This document shows positions 1 through 6,486 of a stretch of DNA of 10,411 nt, piece after piece. The notes beneath the pieces were generated by a model. It did no database searches. It saw only the letters and a program-made list of their open reading frames with translations, and was not told where the DNA came from. A program made the translations under genes and the position numbers. The DNA comes from an uncultured Pirellula sp. (lineage in GTDB: Bacteria > Planctomycetota > Planctomycetia > Pirellulales > Pirellulaceae). Positions within the stretch are counted from its first letter, which is position 1. Every line of letters begins with the position of its first letter. The stretch lies in the NCBI GenBank assembly GCA_903892365.1, contig CAITIF010000256.1:1-10411 (forward strand), given 5' to 3'.

Positions 1-273
1 GGCCAACAACCGATGTGCTCCACCTGGACAGATGATGACGGACGCGCCGGTATCGATCGATGCCTCGGGCTTGTAAATTGCCAGCTCCGGCTTGGAGACG
101 TTGGTCAAAAGATAGATCGCCTTGCCCGCAACAAACAGAGTGCCACTTTCGGTAAACTCGCTTTCCGCAGGTGCGTCCGCGGACTCGCCGGGAGCAAGCT
201 TAGGCCAAACGGGAACGACCTTCGGATCAGCAGCATAAGCACTCGCCTGAATGCACCCCAGAAAAAGAATCAT
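1..273 (-). CDS. Secreted alpha/beta hydrolase (esterase-like), N-terminal part, runs off left edge
   Basis: Reading the minus strand from an ATG at 273-271 gives 91 uninterrupted codons to the window edge. The start MILFLGCIQASAYA-ADPK looks like a short signal peptide with cleavage after the AYA. Then come the segments VWPKLAPGE (residues 22-30), LTNVSKPELAIYKPE (56-70) and VIICPGGAHRLLA (79-91). This order, 'WP..APGE', then 'L(T)NVS.P.L.(V)Y.P', then a strand ending in CPGG, is familiar from exported dienelactone-hydrolase/acetylxylan-esterase-type proteins, common in planctomycetes; the CPGG loop would form the oxyanion hole. The catalytic Ser, Asp and His lie outside the window. The signal peptide lacks a basic N-terminus, and the frame stays open upstream without another ATG, so the true start could be a rarer codon further upstream, for example the CTG 15 nt before. 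No Shine-Dalgarno sequence is visible. Family assignment is fairly sure; the substrate is unknown. Confidence 0.8.
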   Translation of the reverse strand, partial: MILFLGCIQASAYAADPKVVPVWPKLAPGESADAPAESEFTESGTLFVAGKAIYLLTNVSKPELAIYKPEASIDTGASVIICPGGAHRLLA

Positions 274-566
274 GGCCTGGAAGCTCAGCGTGCCTAACCC
301 CCTTGATGTTGCACTGCATGAAAAAAATTTATTGCAGATGCGTTGGATGCTTGCGCAAAAAGATGGTCGAAGAATCATGGAAAGAACTCTCGTTACTGGA
401 GGGAAAGGATTCGGAGGTGGGAAGAGACATCTCTGTGCGAGAAATGCCATCCTTATTGTAATGCAAGGCAGTTCGAATAACACGTCCTTGGATCGCTAGT
501 TTCTACCGCAGGCCGCGCTCGCATCAAAAGATTGTTCCAATCGCAAAAAGGCAAGAAACCTTTCCT
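274..566. other. Intergenic spacer upstream of the alpha/beta hydrolase
   Basis: No convincing gene was found in this 293-bp stretch on either strand. The plus-strand frame open at 251-499 has no family-like content. The stretch must contain the 5' leader and promoter of the minus-strand hydrolase and the 3' end of the GIY-YIG gene transcript. A weak 5-bp stem (AAAGG/CCTTT, 547-563) followed on the minus strand by a short T run could end the GIY-YIG transcript, but it is AT-rich and weak. No clear -35/-10 pair was identified. Confidence 0.5.
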
Positions 567-1772
567 CTAAACTTCTTTCAAAGCCTGTTGTTGGAAAAGC
601 GAACTAGCTATCTCGCTCCAGTTTTTGGGTACCGACGTTACCACGTGTGTTTTTAAAAGCTCATCGCGTTGCTTCTGAAACCACGATGTCACTAAGCCGA
701 TGGTTTCTTCATGACGCAGATACCCAGACCCTACGGAACCTGCACTGCTATGCCATCTGGCAAGCTGAGTTCTCAAGGATCGCCATTGGGTCGCATTCTT
801 GGGACGAGCCATCGCGGCTTCCACTCCCCCTTTGCGGATCAAGTACCAAATATCACGGCCATCCATCCCCTTGATTTCGTAAAGGAACGAGTAGTTTTCA
901 CGCGCTCGCTTCAATCCAGCCAATCGATTGGCCAACCAGCGTAGGATTCGAACATCCTCTCGCATGCGCGCAGCATGTTCGAAATGTTGTCCGGCAGACG
1001 CCTTGATCATGTGTTGTTCCACTTGCCTGATCACGTCGGTCGACTGGGCCGTCAGAAAGGATATGCCTTTCTCCACTTGTTCGCTGTACTGCTGCCGACC
1101 GCATGTCCGCAAGCAAGGGGCAAGGCAAGTGCCAATCTCCTGTCGGACACAACCCGCTCGCATCTCCAGATCAAATAGCTGAAGTTGATTGGTAAAGAGC
1201 ATCGGCGTCTTCGGACTGCAATCTCTGAGCAGATAAAGTCGATTCAGGATTTCGACGGCACGGTTTAAGTTTCCGACGCCGAAAAAAGGCCCTTGGCAAC
1301 TCCTGGCATCGGGTTCAAATTGGCGGCTCAAATAAAACTGTTCCGCCGGACCGTTGCCAAGACAAACAAACGCTTGCTGCTGGCGCTTCGGCATTCCAAC
1401 GACGTTCATCCTAGGCTGAAAGCGTCGGATCAACATTTGCTCACGTAACAGGGCTGCGAAATCGCTTGGCTGTTTCTCCCAGACAATCGTTTCCGCATTC
1501 TGAACAATACGTCCCGCCTTTTCATCCGAGTTGTTCGGCATGAAGTAACTTAGAAGACGATTCCGTAACAGTTTCGATTTACCAACATAAATCAGCTTGC
1601 CGGTGGCATCAAGCATGCCATAAACCCCCGGCATCTTGGGAGCGTACTGCGACACCAACGATTTCAATTCTTCAGTGCGCTGAGCCGAAATCCTGGCCAG
1701 CTCCGATAGCCCATAAGGCATCAACGGGTCATCCCCAAAATCAACGAAGGTATCCTGCCAATTCGCGTCCAT
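567..1772 (-). CDS. GIY-YIG nuclease with UvrC-like Cys motif and UVR domain; lacks UvrC C-terminal half
   Basis: A 401-residue protein resembling the first half of UvrC, or the E. coli 3'-incision nuclease Cho. Residues about 47-125 form a GIY-YIG domain: GVY at 49-51, YVG at 62-64 followed by KSKLLRNRLLSYF with the expected arginine (R68 or R71), and the metal-binding glutamate E111 in ALLREQMLIRR. Next come four cysteines, C185, C208, C216 and C220, the last three in the C-x7-C-x3-C spacing of the UvrC iron-sulfur region (GCVRQEIGTCLAPC). Residues about 255-285 match a UVR motif, the UvrB-interaction helix pair. UvrC is about 600 residues with an RNase H-like 5'-incision domain and helix-hairpin-helix repeats; neither is present. 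Residues about 300-401 match nothing I recognise. A role in nucleotide-excision repair, cutting once on the 3' side, is inference. No Shine-Dalgarno sequence precedes the ATG. It lies 135 bp downstream of the DUF1015 gene. Confidence 0.88.
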   Translation of the reverse strand: MDANWQDTFVDFGDDPLMPYGLSELARISAQRTEELKSLVSQYAPKMPGVYGMLDATGKLIYVGKSKLLRNRLLSYFMPNNSDEKAGRIVQNAETIVWEKQPSDFAALLREQMLIRRFQPRMNVVGMPKRQQQAFVCLGNGPAEQFYLSRQFEPDARSCQGPFFGVGNLNRAVEILNRLYLLRDCSPKTPMLFTNQLQLFDLEMRAGCVRQEIGTCLAPCLRTCGRQQYSEQVEKGISFLTAQSTDVIRQVEQHMIKASAGQHFEHAARMREDVRILRWLANRLAGLKRARENYSFLYEIKGMDGRDIWYLIRKGGVEAAMARPKNATQWRSLRTQLARWHSSAGSVGSGYLRHEETIGLVTSWFQKQRDELLKTHVVTSVPKNWSEIASSLFQQQALKEV

Positions 1773-1907
1773 GCTTATTCCGTTACCAAACTCCCTGCTC
1801 GATTTGTTGTCACCAAGAAAAGAACCGCATCACCCGGACTTCCGCCGGTGGAATAGTTGATACGCTGGCACTTGAACACAAAGATCGTGTGGAAGTGCGA
1901 AGGATCA

Positions 1908-3224
1908 CTATGCTAACGGATGAACCACTAACCCGGAAACCAATTTGGGATAGAAGTACGTGCTTTTGGCGGGCATGCGTTCTTGATGCAATGATACCGT
2001 TTGAATGTGTTCAATCGTGGCGGGCATTACCATCGCAGCAATCGGATAGTCCAAGCCCCCTTCCAATCTTCCATTCAAGCCATCGATGACTTCTTGAACC
2101 AGGTGGACATAGGTAGGTTTTGGTATTTCCTTCAGCCCCAGCAGATCCTCAAAAATCAATCGATGAAGAACGGCCACACCTAAACTTTGCCATTCCGGAG
2201 AATACTCAGACGCTAACGCCGCCATGCGATCCGCAGCTTCTTGCTTGGCGGAAATTCGAGTCCACTCACCCGAGGCTTTCGAATAAATGGCCATGATCAA
2301 CTGCTCATCCAAGCGATTCATCTCGGCCCATACAGCCCCCGAACTCTCAGGCCCTTCACCTACGATCTCACAGTCGAAATAGGGGGATAGCTTTTCGTGC
2401 AATTCAGCCGTGGTCATTGCAGGCACGCCGCTTAACAGGCGATGGGTAGGTAAAACAACTAGCCCGGGATCACTCATGCTAACCAACATGGTTAAGACAA
2501 AATTTGCAGGATGAGGATCTGGAAGCGGTGATTGCGCGTTCAGTTCGTCACGGTAATTGCAAGCGGTCTCGTAGCGATGATGACCATCAGCCACAAACAT
2601 ATCTTTTTCGTCAATCAATGCCATGACTTGCTGAATCGTTTTGACATCGCTGACCGGCCACATTCGGTGCACTACTCCCAAATGGTCCGTCGCCTCCAAG
2701 CCATGCACACCGGCTATTTTTTGATCCAGTAAATCTTGAATCTCATTTTCAGGGTCAGGATACAAGCCAAAAATCTGCGACAAGTTGGCTTGCGTGGCTC
2801 GCGTTAATCGAAGCCGGTCATCTTTGGCTTTTGCATGCGTCTGCTCGTGAGGGTAGATCTTCCCTTCCCCAAATCGTTCCAAACGAACTCGAGCCATAAA
2901 GCCTCGTCGAGTTCGTTTCACTCCGCCGATTTCGAATTCCTGGTGGTAGACGTAAATCGCCGGATCTGGCTCCGTCTGAAAAATTCCCTCGGTTCGCCAA
3001 GAGCGATAAATACGAGCCGCTCGCTGGTAGACGGCGTTGTCGTCTAAGTCCTGCTCCTCGCGGCGATTTAATTCCAATCGCAAGAAATTGAAGGGCGAAA
3101 GTCCATACAGATGATTCTGCAGTTCGGAGTCCACCACGTCATAAGGGGGCGCAATGCAATCGGAAAGGGAGCCCACTTGCGCAAGATTGTAACGAAGGCC
3201 TCTAAAAGCTTGGATTTTGGGCAT
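1908..3224 (-). CDS. DUF1015 family protein
   Basis: A 438-residue protein matching DUF1015 over its full length. Visible landmarks are the N-terminus MPKIQAFRGLRYN, IAPPYDVV (24-31), PFNFLRLELNR (44-54), YPHEQTHAKAKDDRLRL (124-140), VADGHHRYET (211-220) and LPTHRLL (258-264). The His- and acid-rich motifs suggest a metal- or nucleotide-binding enzyme, but the family's biochemical function is not established to my knowledge, so none is assigned. There is no signal peptide, so it is probably cytoplasmic. The start is supported by the family-typical N-terminus; there is no Shine-Dalgarno sequence. The stop is TAG followed directly by an in-frame TGA. The ATG lies only 22 nt after the T-tract of the tRNA-Gln terminator, leaving little room for a separate promoter; a TATGGT (-10-like) sits in that gap, but no matching -35 was found. 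Confidence 0.93.
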   Translation of the reverse strand: MPKIQAFRGLRYNLAQVGSLSDCIAPPYDVVDSELQNHLYGLSPFNFLRLELNRREEQDLDDNAVYQRAARIYRSWRTEGIFQTEPDPAIYVYHQEFEIGGVKRTRRGFMARVRLERFGEGKIYPHEQTHAKAKDDRLRLTRATQANLSQIFGLYPDPENEIQDLLDQKIAGVHGLEATDHLGVVHRMWPVSDVKTIQQVMALIDEKDMFVADGHHRYETACNYRDELNAQSPLPDPHPANFVLTMLVSMSDPGLVVLPTHRLLSGVPAMTTAELHEKLSPYFDCEIVGEGPESSGAVWAEMNRLDEQLIMAIYSKASGEWTRISAKQEAADRMAALASEYSPEWQSLGVAVLHRLIFEDLLGLKEIPKPTYVHLVQEVIDGLNGRLEGGLDYPIAAMVMPATIEHIQTVSLHQERMPAKSTYFYPKLVSGLVVHPLA

Positions 3225-3246
3225 GATGATGTTCGGGTGAGACCAT

Positions 3247-3275
3247 AAAAAAAGCCCGGCACGAAGACCGGGCTT
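3247..3275 (-). terminator. Rho-independent terminator of tRNA-Gln
   Basis: Read on the minus strand, AAGCCCGG and CCGGGCTT form an 8-bp GC-rich stem around a short loop containing TCTTCGTG, followed at once by seven T residues (3253-3247). It begins 15 nt after the tRNA 3' end, which is where a tRNA terminator is expected. It also lies just upstream of the DUF1015 start codon, so it must limit read-through into that gene. Confidence 0.92.
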
Positions 3276-3290
3276 GAGTTGTCGAAAAAG

Positions 3291-3362
3291 CTACCCCGCT
3301 AGGACTCGAACCTAGAATAAGTGAACCAAAATCACTTGTGTTGCCAATTACACCACGGGGCA
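3291..3362 (-). tRNA. tRNA-Gln (anticodon UUG)
   Basis: The minus strand folds as a 72-nt cloverleaf. The acceptor stem is TGCCCCG with CGGGGTA plus discriminator G. The anticodon stem AAGTGA/TCACTT holds the 7-nt loop TTTTGGT with anticodon TTG. The T arm carries GGTTCGAGTCC (stem CTAGG/CCTAG around TTCGAGT). The D arm contains the expected AATTGGCAAC. The anticodon reads CAA/CAG as glutamine, and the U-A first pair of the acceptor is typical of bacterial tRNA-Gln. The 3' CCA is not encoded (the gene is followed by CTTTTT), so it would be added by the nucleotidyltransferase. It is a single-gene unit with its own promoter-like site upstream and terminator downstream. Confidence 0.96.
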
Positions 3363-3408
3363 GTAACTTTCGACAAGAAAGCCAAGTTTCCTCGCTTTCA
3401 TTCCACGA

Positions 3409-3437
3409 AGTGTAGCCAACCTTGGGAAGCTTGACAA
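3409..3437 (-). promoter_or_regulatory. Probable sigma70-type promoter of tRNA-Gln
   Basis: On the minus strand TTGTCA (3437-3432, five of six matches to TTGACA) is separated by exactly 17 nt from TACACT (3414-3409, four of six matches to TATAAT). The -10 lies 46 nt upstream of the tRNA 5' end, which leaves a 5' leader of about 40 nt for RNase P to remove. Placement and spacing fit well; identification rests on consensus matching only. Confidence 0.6.
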
Positions 3438-3486
3438 CGGTACTTTTGCGATCGAAAACCAATCATTCTCGGCTTTTTTTGCGAAT

Positions 3487-3505
3487 GGGCTGCAGACGCT
3501 AGCCC
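3487..3505. other. Inverted repeat in the purB to tRNA-Gln spacer
   Basis: GGGCTGC, loop, GCtAGCCC forms a 7-bp stem with one bulged base. A neighbouring CTCGGC (3468-3473) could instead pair with part of the same element (AGCCCGAG, 3501-3508, one bulge), so two mutually exclusive folds are possible. On the minus strand it lies downstream of purB, but no T-run follows on that side, so a standard intrinsic terminator is not supported. Confidence 0.3.
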
Positions 3506-3562
3506 GAGGGGGACTCCACAAATCATTCACGCCCATGCAAACCTGAGCTCGCAAGGACTCTT

Positions 3563-4906
3563 TTAAATTCCTGTATAATTAAAAGGAGTAATCTGCATCA
3601 GCTCGGCTCGAACTTGTTCGCTCACATTCAATCGCGAGATGAAACCATGGATTGCGTTTTCGTCGATGGCTTTATTGGTTCGCGTCAGATCCTTCAATGC
3701 TTCGTAGGGCTCCGGATAGCCCTCGCGACGCAGAATGGTCTGAATCGCTTCTGCTACTACCGCCCAATTCGCTTCCAAGTCTGCGTGGATCGCGGGCTCG
3801 TTCAGCAAAATCTTCGAAAGGCCCTTCATGAGCGAACGGAATGCTATCATCGAATGTGCAACGGGGACGCCAATGTTCCGCAACACAGTGGAATCGGTGA
3901 GATCTCTCTGCAATCGCGAAATCGGTAGCTTACCGCTCAAATGTTCCAACAAGGCGTTGGCGATCCCGAAATTTCCCTCCGCATTTTCAAAATCGATCGG
4001 ATTCACTTTATGCGGCATGGCCGACGAACCTACCTCGCCCGCTTTGATTTGCTGGCGAAAGTAGTTCATGGAGATATAGGTCCAAAAGTCGCGGCATAGA
4101 TCGATCAGGATCGTGTTGATCCGCTTCAAGGCATCGAAGTAGGCGGCCAAATGATCATAATGCTCGATCTGAGTTGTCGGATACGATCGTTTCAAACCAA
4201 GCGACGCAACAAACCGGTCTCCAAAATCGTTCCAATCGACCGAAGGATAGGCGACATGATGCGCATTGAAATTTCCGGTCGCACCACCAAACTTGGCAGC
4301 GAAAGGAATCTGCGCTAGCAAAACGAGCTGCTGCCGAACTCGTTCGGAAAACACCTTGATCTCCTTGCCTAGCCTGGTGGGTGACGCTGGCTGACCATGA
4401 GTCCTCGCCAACATCGGGACCTCTTTCCAACCCAACGCCAGCTCGTCCAACCGACTCAACAACGCCATGACTTGAGGCAAAACAACATTCTCATGAGCCT
4501 CCTTCAACAACAACGGAGTGGCCGTATTGTTGACGTCTTGAGACGTCAAACCAAAGTGCACAAACTCCTTGATGGCTCCCAGCCCCAATGCATCTAGCTT
4601 GCTTTTCACGAAGTATTCAACCGCTTTGACGTCGTGATTGGTCGTCTTTTCAATTTCCTTGACGGCCACCGCATCCTGTTCGCAAAAATTTCGATAAATC
4701 GCCTCTCGAAGCGGCTCGAAATGGCGTTCGGTCAGCGGAGCAAGCTGAGGCAACGGCACTTGGCTCAAGGAAACCAAGTACTCCGTCTCGATCCGCAGGC
4801 GATATTGGATCAGCGCCCCTTCGGAAAAATACTGACCAAGCTCTTGCGTTTGCTTGGAATAACGGCCATCGATCGGCGAGATGGCCCAAAGCGATTGTTG
4901 AGACAT
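3563..4906 (-). CDS. purB: Adenylosuccinate lyase
   Basis: A 447-residue enzyme that cleaves SAICAR to AICAR plus fumarate and adenylosuccinate to AMP plus fumarate, in purine synthesis in the cytoplasm. It belongs to the fumarase/aspartase superfamily and closely resembles the E. coli-type PurB (456 residues). Visible motifs are AISPIDGRYS (8-17), EKTTNHDVKAVEYF (86-99), FGLTSQDVNN (118-127), the catalytic-histidine segment ARTHGQPASPT (167-177, H170), TTQIEHYD (244-251), and the superfamily signature GSSAMPHKVNP (293-303) with the catalytic serine on its flexible loop, followed by IDFENAEGN. RLQRDLTDSTVLRN (331-344) is also conserved. The frame is open 62 codons further upstream, but MSQQSLWAISPIDGRY fits the family N-terminus, so the ATG at 4906 was chosen. 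No Shine-Dalgarno sequence is seen (upstream reads TTTGTTCCAAACTT). All key residues are present. Confidence 0.98.
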   Translation of the reverse strand: MSQQSLWAISPIDGRYSKQTQELGQYFSEGALIQYRLRIETEYLVSLSQVPLPQLAPLTERHFEPLREAIYRNFCEQDAVAVKEIEKTTNHDVKAVEYFVKSKLDALGLGAIKEFVHFGLTSQDVNNTATPLLLKEAHENVVLPQVMALLSRLDELALGWKEVPMLARTHGQPASPTRLGKEIKVFSERVRQQLVLLAQIPFAAKFGGATGNFNAHHVAYPSVDWNDFGDRFVASLGLKRSYPTTQIEHYDHLAAYFDALKRINTILIDLCRDFWTYISMNYFRQQIKAGEVGSSAMPHKVNPIDFENAEGNFGIANALLEHLSGKLPISRLQRDLTDSTVLRNIGVPVAHSMIAFRSLMKGLSKILLNEPAIHADLEANWAVVAEAIQTILRREGYPEPYEALKDLTRTNKAIDENAIHGFISRLNVSEQVRAELMQITPFNYTGI

Positions 4907-4912
4907 AAGTTT

Positions 4913-5050
4913 GGAACAAAAATACCCAAAGGATGCAATCGCCGGAAACGATCGCTGGAAAGACAGCAATCTACCGTTTTTCCAGTTCCTTGGAAATTGG
5001 CGTAGACGCCATGAATCAAGATCTGCGAATCTCCAGCTGTTCCAGGAACA
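4913..5050. promoter_or_regulatory. Divergent control region with TGTTCC/GGAACA dyads
   Basis: The 184-bp spacer between the divergent purB and small lipoprotein genes holds a perfect 13-bp dyad TGTTCC-A-GGAACA (5038-5050), a related imperfect one TTCC-TT-GGAA (4986-4995), and a lone GGAACA half site (4913-4918) just before the purB start. The two dyad centres are about 53 bp apart, near five helical turns. A separate small hairpin TGGCG-TAGA-CGCCA lies at 4998-5011. Regulator-binding sites are an inference from symmetry; no regulator gene is in view and no convincing -35/-10 pair was found for either gene. Confidence 0.35.
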
Positions 5051-5090
5051 AGGAATGGGCCAATGCCCAGTTTGCGAAAAGGTCGGAAGC

Positions 5091-5408
5091 ATGAAGAAAC
5101 ATCAGTTAGTGAGCATCTGTTCGTTGGGCGTTACGATGTCTGCATTCTTGGGATGCGCCAGCAAAAATAATTGCCCCCCCTATCCCGTCTACCCACAACA
5201 ATACCAGCAGGCATATCCCTACAATTATGCCGGGCAACCGGGTGGGCAACCGATTCAGCCTGGCCCGATGGTGGGCCAACCCCCTATGGGACAAGTCCCC
5301 ATGGGCCAGCCACCGACGGGACAACCTGTCTATCCCGCTCAGCAGTTCCAGGGTCAGCCCTACTACGGTGCGCCACCCAATACTGGAACCCCCATGATTG
5401 GCAGGTAA
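5091..5408 (+). CDS. Small Gln/Pro/Gly-rich predicted lipoprotein
   Basis: A 105-residue protein of no family I recognise. MKKHQLVSICSLGVTMSAFLGC has a basic N-terminus, a hydrophobic stretch and a lipobox-like FLG-C with the acylated cysteine at C22; F at -3 is tolerated but not ideal. The mature part has a Tyr/Pro-rich section (residues 29-48) and then short degenerate repeats of the GQP/MGQPP type (48-80), with no charged residue between K25 and the final arginine. This composition suggests an extended, disordered, surface-tethered chain. The frame is open back to 4911, but the ATG at 5091 was chosen because it starts the signal peptide. The ribosome site is weak (GGAAG). Whether it shares a transcript with the genes after the 259-bp gap is unknown. 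A Pro/Gln-rich region of this kind is common in planctomycete exported proteins (general knowledge, not checked here). Confidence 0.75.
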   Translation: MKKHQLVSICSLGVTMSAFLGCASKNNCPPYPVYPQQYQQAYPYNYAGQPGGQPIQPGPMVGQPPMGQVPMGQPPTGQPVYPAQQFQGQPYYGAPPNTGTPMIGR

Positions 5409-5588
5409 TCGCCCTTTCCCTGCAAAGGCCCTGCTGGCAATCGATCTCATAATGCATGCGTTTCCAAGGACGCTTCGACTGTAACGATTGATTCGGTCGC
5501 AAGCTTTCTTTCTGAAACTCCCCCTGCCTTCGATTGAAATTTTCCGCAGGTGCGAATCTCCATCCTCCGAGAATTAGTCCCGGATGCT

Positions 5589-5627
5589 GTTGCATCAGCA
5601 ACGCTCTATGGCCAAAGGAATGGCCAT
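5589..5627 (+). promoter_or_regulatory. Two adjacent hairpins in the leader of the lipoprotein operon
   Basis: GTTGC-ATCA-GCAAC (5589-5602) is a 5-bp stem with a 4-nt loop, and ATGGCC-N8-GGCCAT (5608-5627) is a 6-bp stem. They lie 6 nt apart and end 28 nt before a strong ribosome binding site. No T-run follows the second, so it is not a classic terminator. They could be an mRNA 5' stabiliser or a protein-binding leader; this is inference from base pairing by eye. Confidence 0.35.
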
Positions 5628-5654
5628 TCTTGCGAAACCGTAAGGCTAGGGCTC

Positions 5655-5663
5655 AAGGAGGGG
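5655..5663 (+). promoter_or_regulatory. Strong Shine-Dalgarno site of first paralogous lipoprotein
   Basis: AAGGAGGGG precedes the ATG at 5668, with 6 nt between the AGGAGG core and the start codon. It is the best ribosome binding site in the window and fixes the start. Most other genes here have no recognisable Shine-Dalgarno sequence, so high translation of this gene is plausible. Confidence 0.85.
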
Positions 5664-5667
5664 CAAA

Positions 5668-6486
5668 ATGAAGATCATGAACATCATGGTCTCAATCGCG
5701 TTGTGCGTATCCGCAACGGGTTGCGCGAGTATGAAGACAACCTTCTTCACTCGTCACGAAGATGAAACTCTATGCAAAGACAACGAACATCCGATCAACG
5801 GGGTTCCAGTCATGGTCAACGTACCGACCCATCTGGAGGTGAAGATTCAAGAGACCATTCACTTGGTCAAGAATCCTGACACCACGGAAGTCATGCTGCT
5901 GAACGACATGGCTCCCAGCGAACATCGGATTCTCGCCGTGGAACCTCAGCTGCATTACACGGAAAAGATGTTCGTTCTAGATCCGAAACGTCCTTTCTCT
6001 GGAAGCGCATCGTACGGGATGCAATTCGCTAGTTCCATCAAAACACCCACCAAGGAATCGAAAACGGGTCAGCCTTCTGGGGCGAATGCATCGGCCATGG
6101 ATGCAAACGGACATGGCTATCTTCGATCGCTCAATTACAGCGTCGATGACAAGACCATCACCAACGCGATCGACTTGATCGCCAGCCTCGGCCCGATGTT
6201 GGCCTCGCCAGTTGCAAAGTCCAAGTCACAAGACGAAGCCAAAATCCCAGTCGGTCTACATACCACCACGCGCACCGTCGCCTATGGTTTGTTTGATCTC
6301 GCATCACCTTCCTTTGAGGATGAGCTGAACGCCTTCTTGCAATTGAATTTAAACAACTGCTCTAGCTGCAACGGGATGACCGGCACCATCCCCTCCAAAG
6401 CGGTTCCCTACCGAGCCTCCGCGCCGCGACGAACCAGCCAAGCCAACGCAGCCTCGATCGCGCAATCAGGAGACTCCCATGAATAA
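5668..6486 (+). CDS. Predicted lipoprotein, first of a tandem paralogous pair
   Basis: A 272-residue protein of unknown family. Residues 1-19 form a lipoprotein signal with lipobox ATG-C (C19). The mature part aligns by eye with the next gene in three blocks: NGVPVMVNVPTHLEVKI (44-60), HGYLRSLNYSVDDKTIT (149-165) and TRTVAYGLFDL (201-211), followed in both by a segment ending in closely spaced cysteines (here C231 and C234). A Ser/Lys/Thr/Gly-rich stretch (about 120-147) and a basic, Ser/Ala-rich tail (about 240-272) are absent from the partner and may be disordered. Export and lipid anchoring are well supported by the N-terminus; function is unknown. It is tightly coupled to the next gene: the stop TAA overlaps the next start by 8 bp, so translational coupling is likely. 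Confidence 0.88.
   Translation: MKIMNIMVSIALCVSATGCASMKTTFFTRHEDETLCKDNEHPINGVPVMVNVPTHLEVKIQETIHLVKNPDTTEVMLLNDMAPSEHRILAVEPQLHYTEKMFVLDPKRPFSGSASYGMQFASSIKTPTKESKTGQPSGANASAMDANGHGYLRSLNYSVDDKTITNAIDLIASLGPMLASPVAKSKSQDEAKIPVGLHTTTRTVAYGLFDLASPSFEDELNAFLQLNLNNCSSCNGMTGTIPSKAVPYRASAPRRTSQANAASIAQSGDSHE
6468..6472 (+). promoter_or_regulatory. Shine-Dalgarno site of second paralogous lipoprotein
   Basis: AGGAG lies inside the end of the preceding coding region, 6 nt before the ATG at 6479. It supports that start and the 8-bp gene overlap. Confidence 0.7.

Noticed and set aside
251..499. 82-codon plus-strand open frame at the left end
   Set aside because: It partly overlaps the minus-strand hydrolase start, lacks a ribosome site and its product shows no recognisable pattern.
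545..563. AAAGG/CCTTT stem after the GIY-YIG gene as a terminator
   Set aside because: Only 5 bp, AT-rich and with a short T run; too weak to list as a terminator.
1825..1870. CACCGG/CCGGGTG stem between DUF1015 and GIY-YIG genes on the minus strand
   Set aside because: It has a bulge and the T-rich stretch is several bases away, so termination is not convincing.
3202..3554. Minus-strand open frames across the tRNA-Gln gene and its promoter
   Set aside because: They translate the tRNA, the terminator and spacer DNA; no protein-like content.
4911..5090. 60-residue N-terminal extension of the small lipoprotein
   Set aside because: It would bury the signal peptide and lipobox inside the protein; the ATG at 5091 gives a proper signal.
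4907..5092. 62-residue N-terminal extension of PurB
   Set aside because: The family N-terminus (SPIDGRY near residue 10) fits the ATG at 4906; the extension is unlike any PurB and would overlap the divergent control region.
5413..5440. CCTTT/AAAGG stem after the small lipoprotein as a terminator
   Set aside because: Short stem with no T-run; no support for termination.
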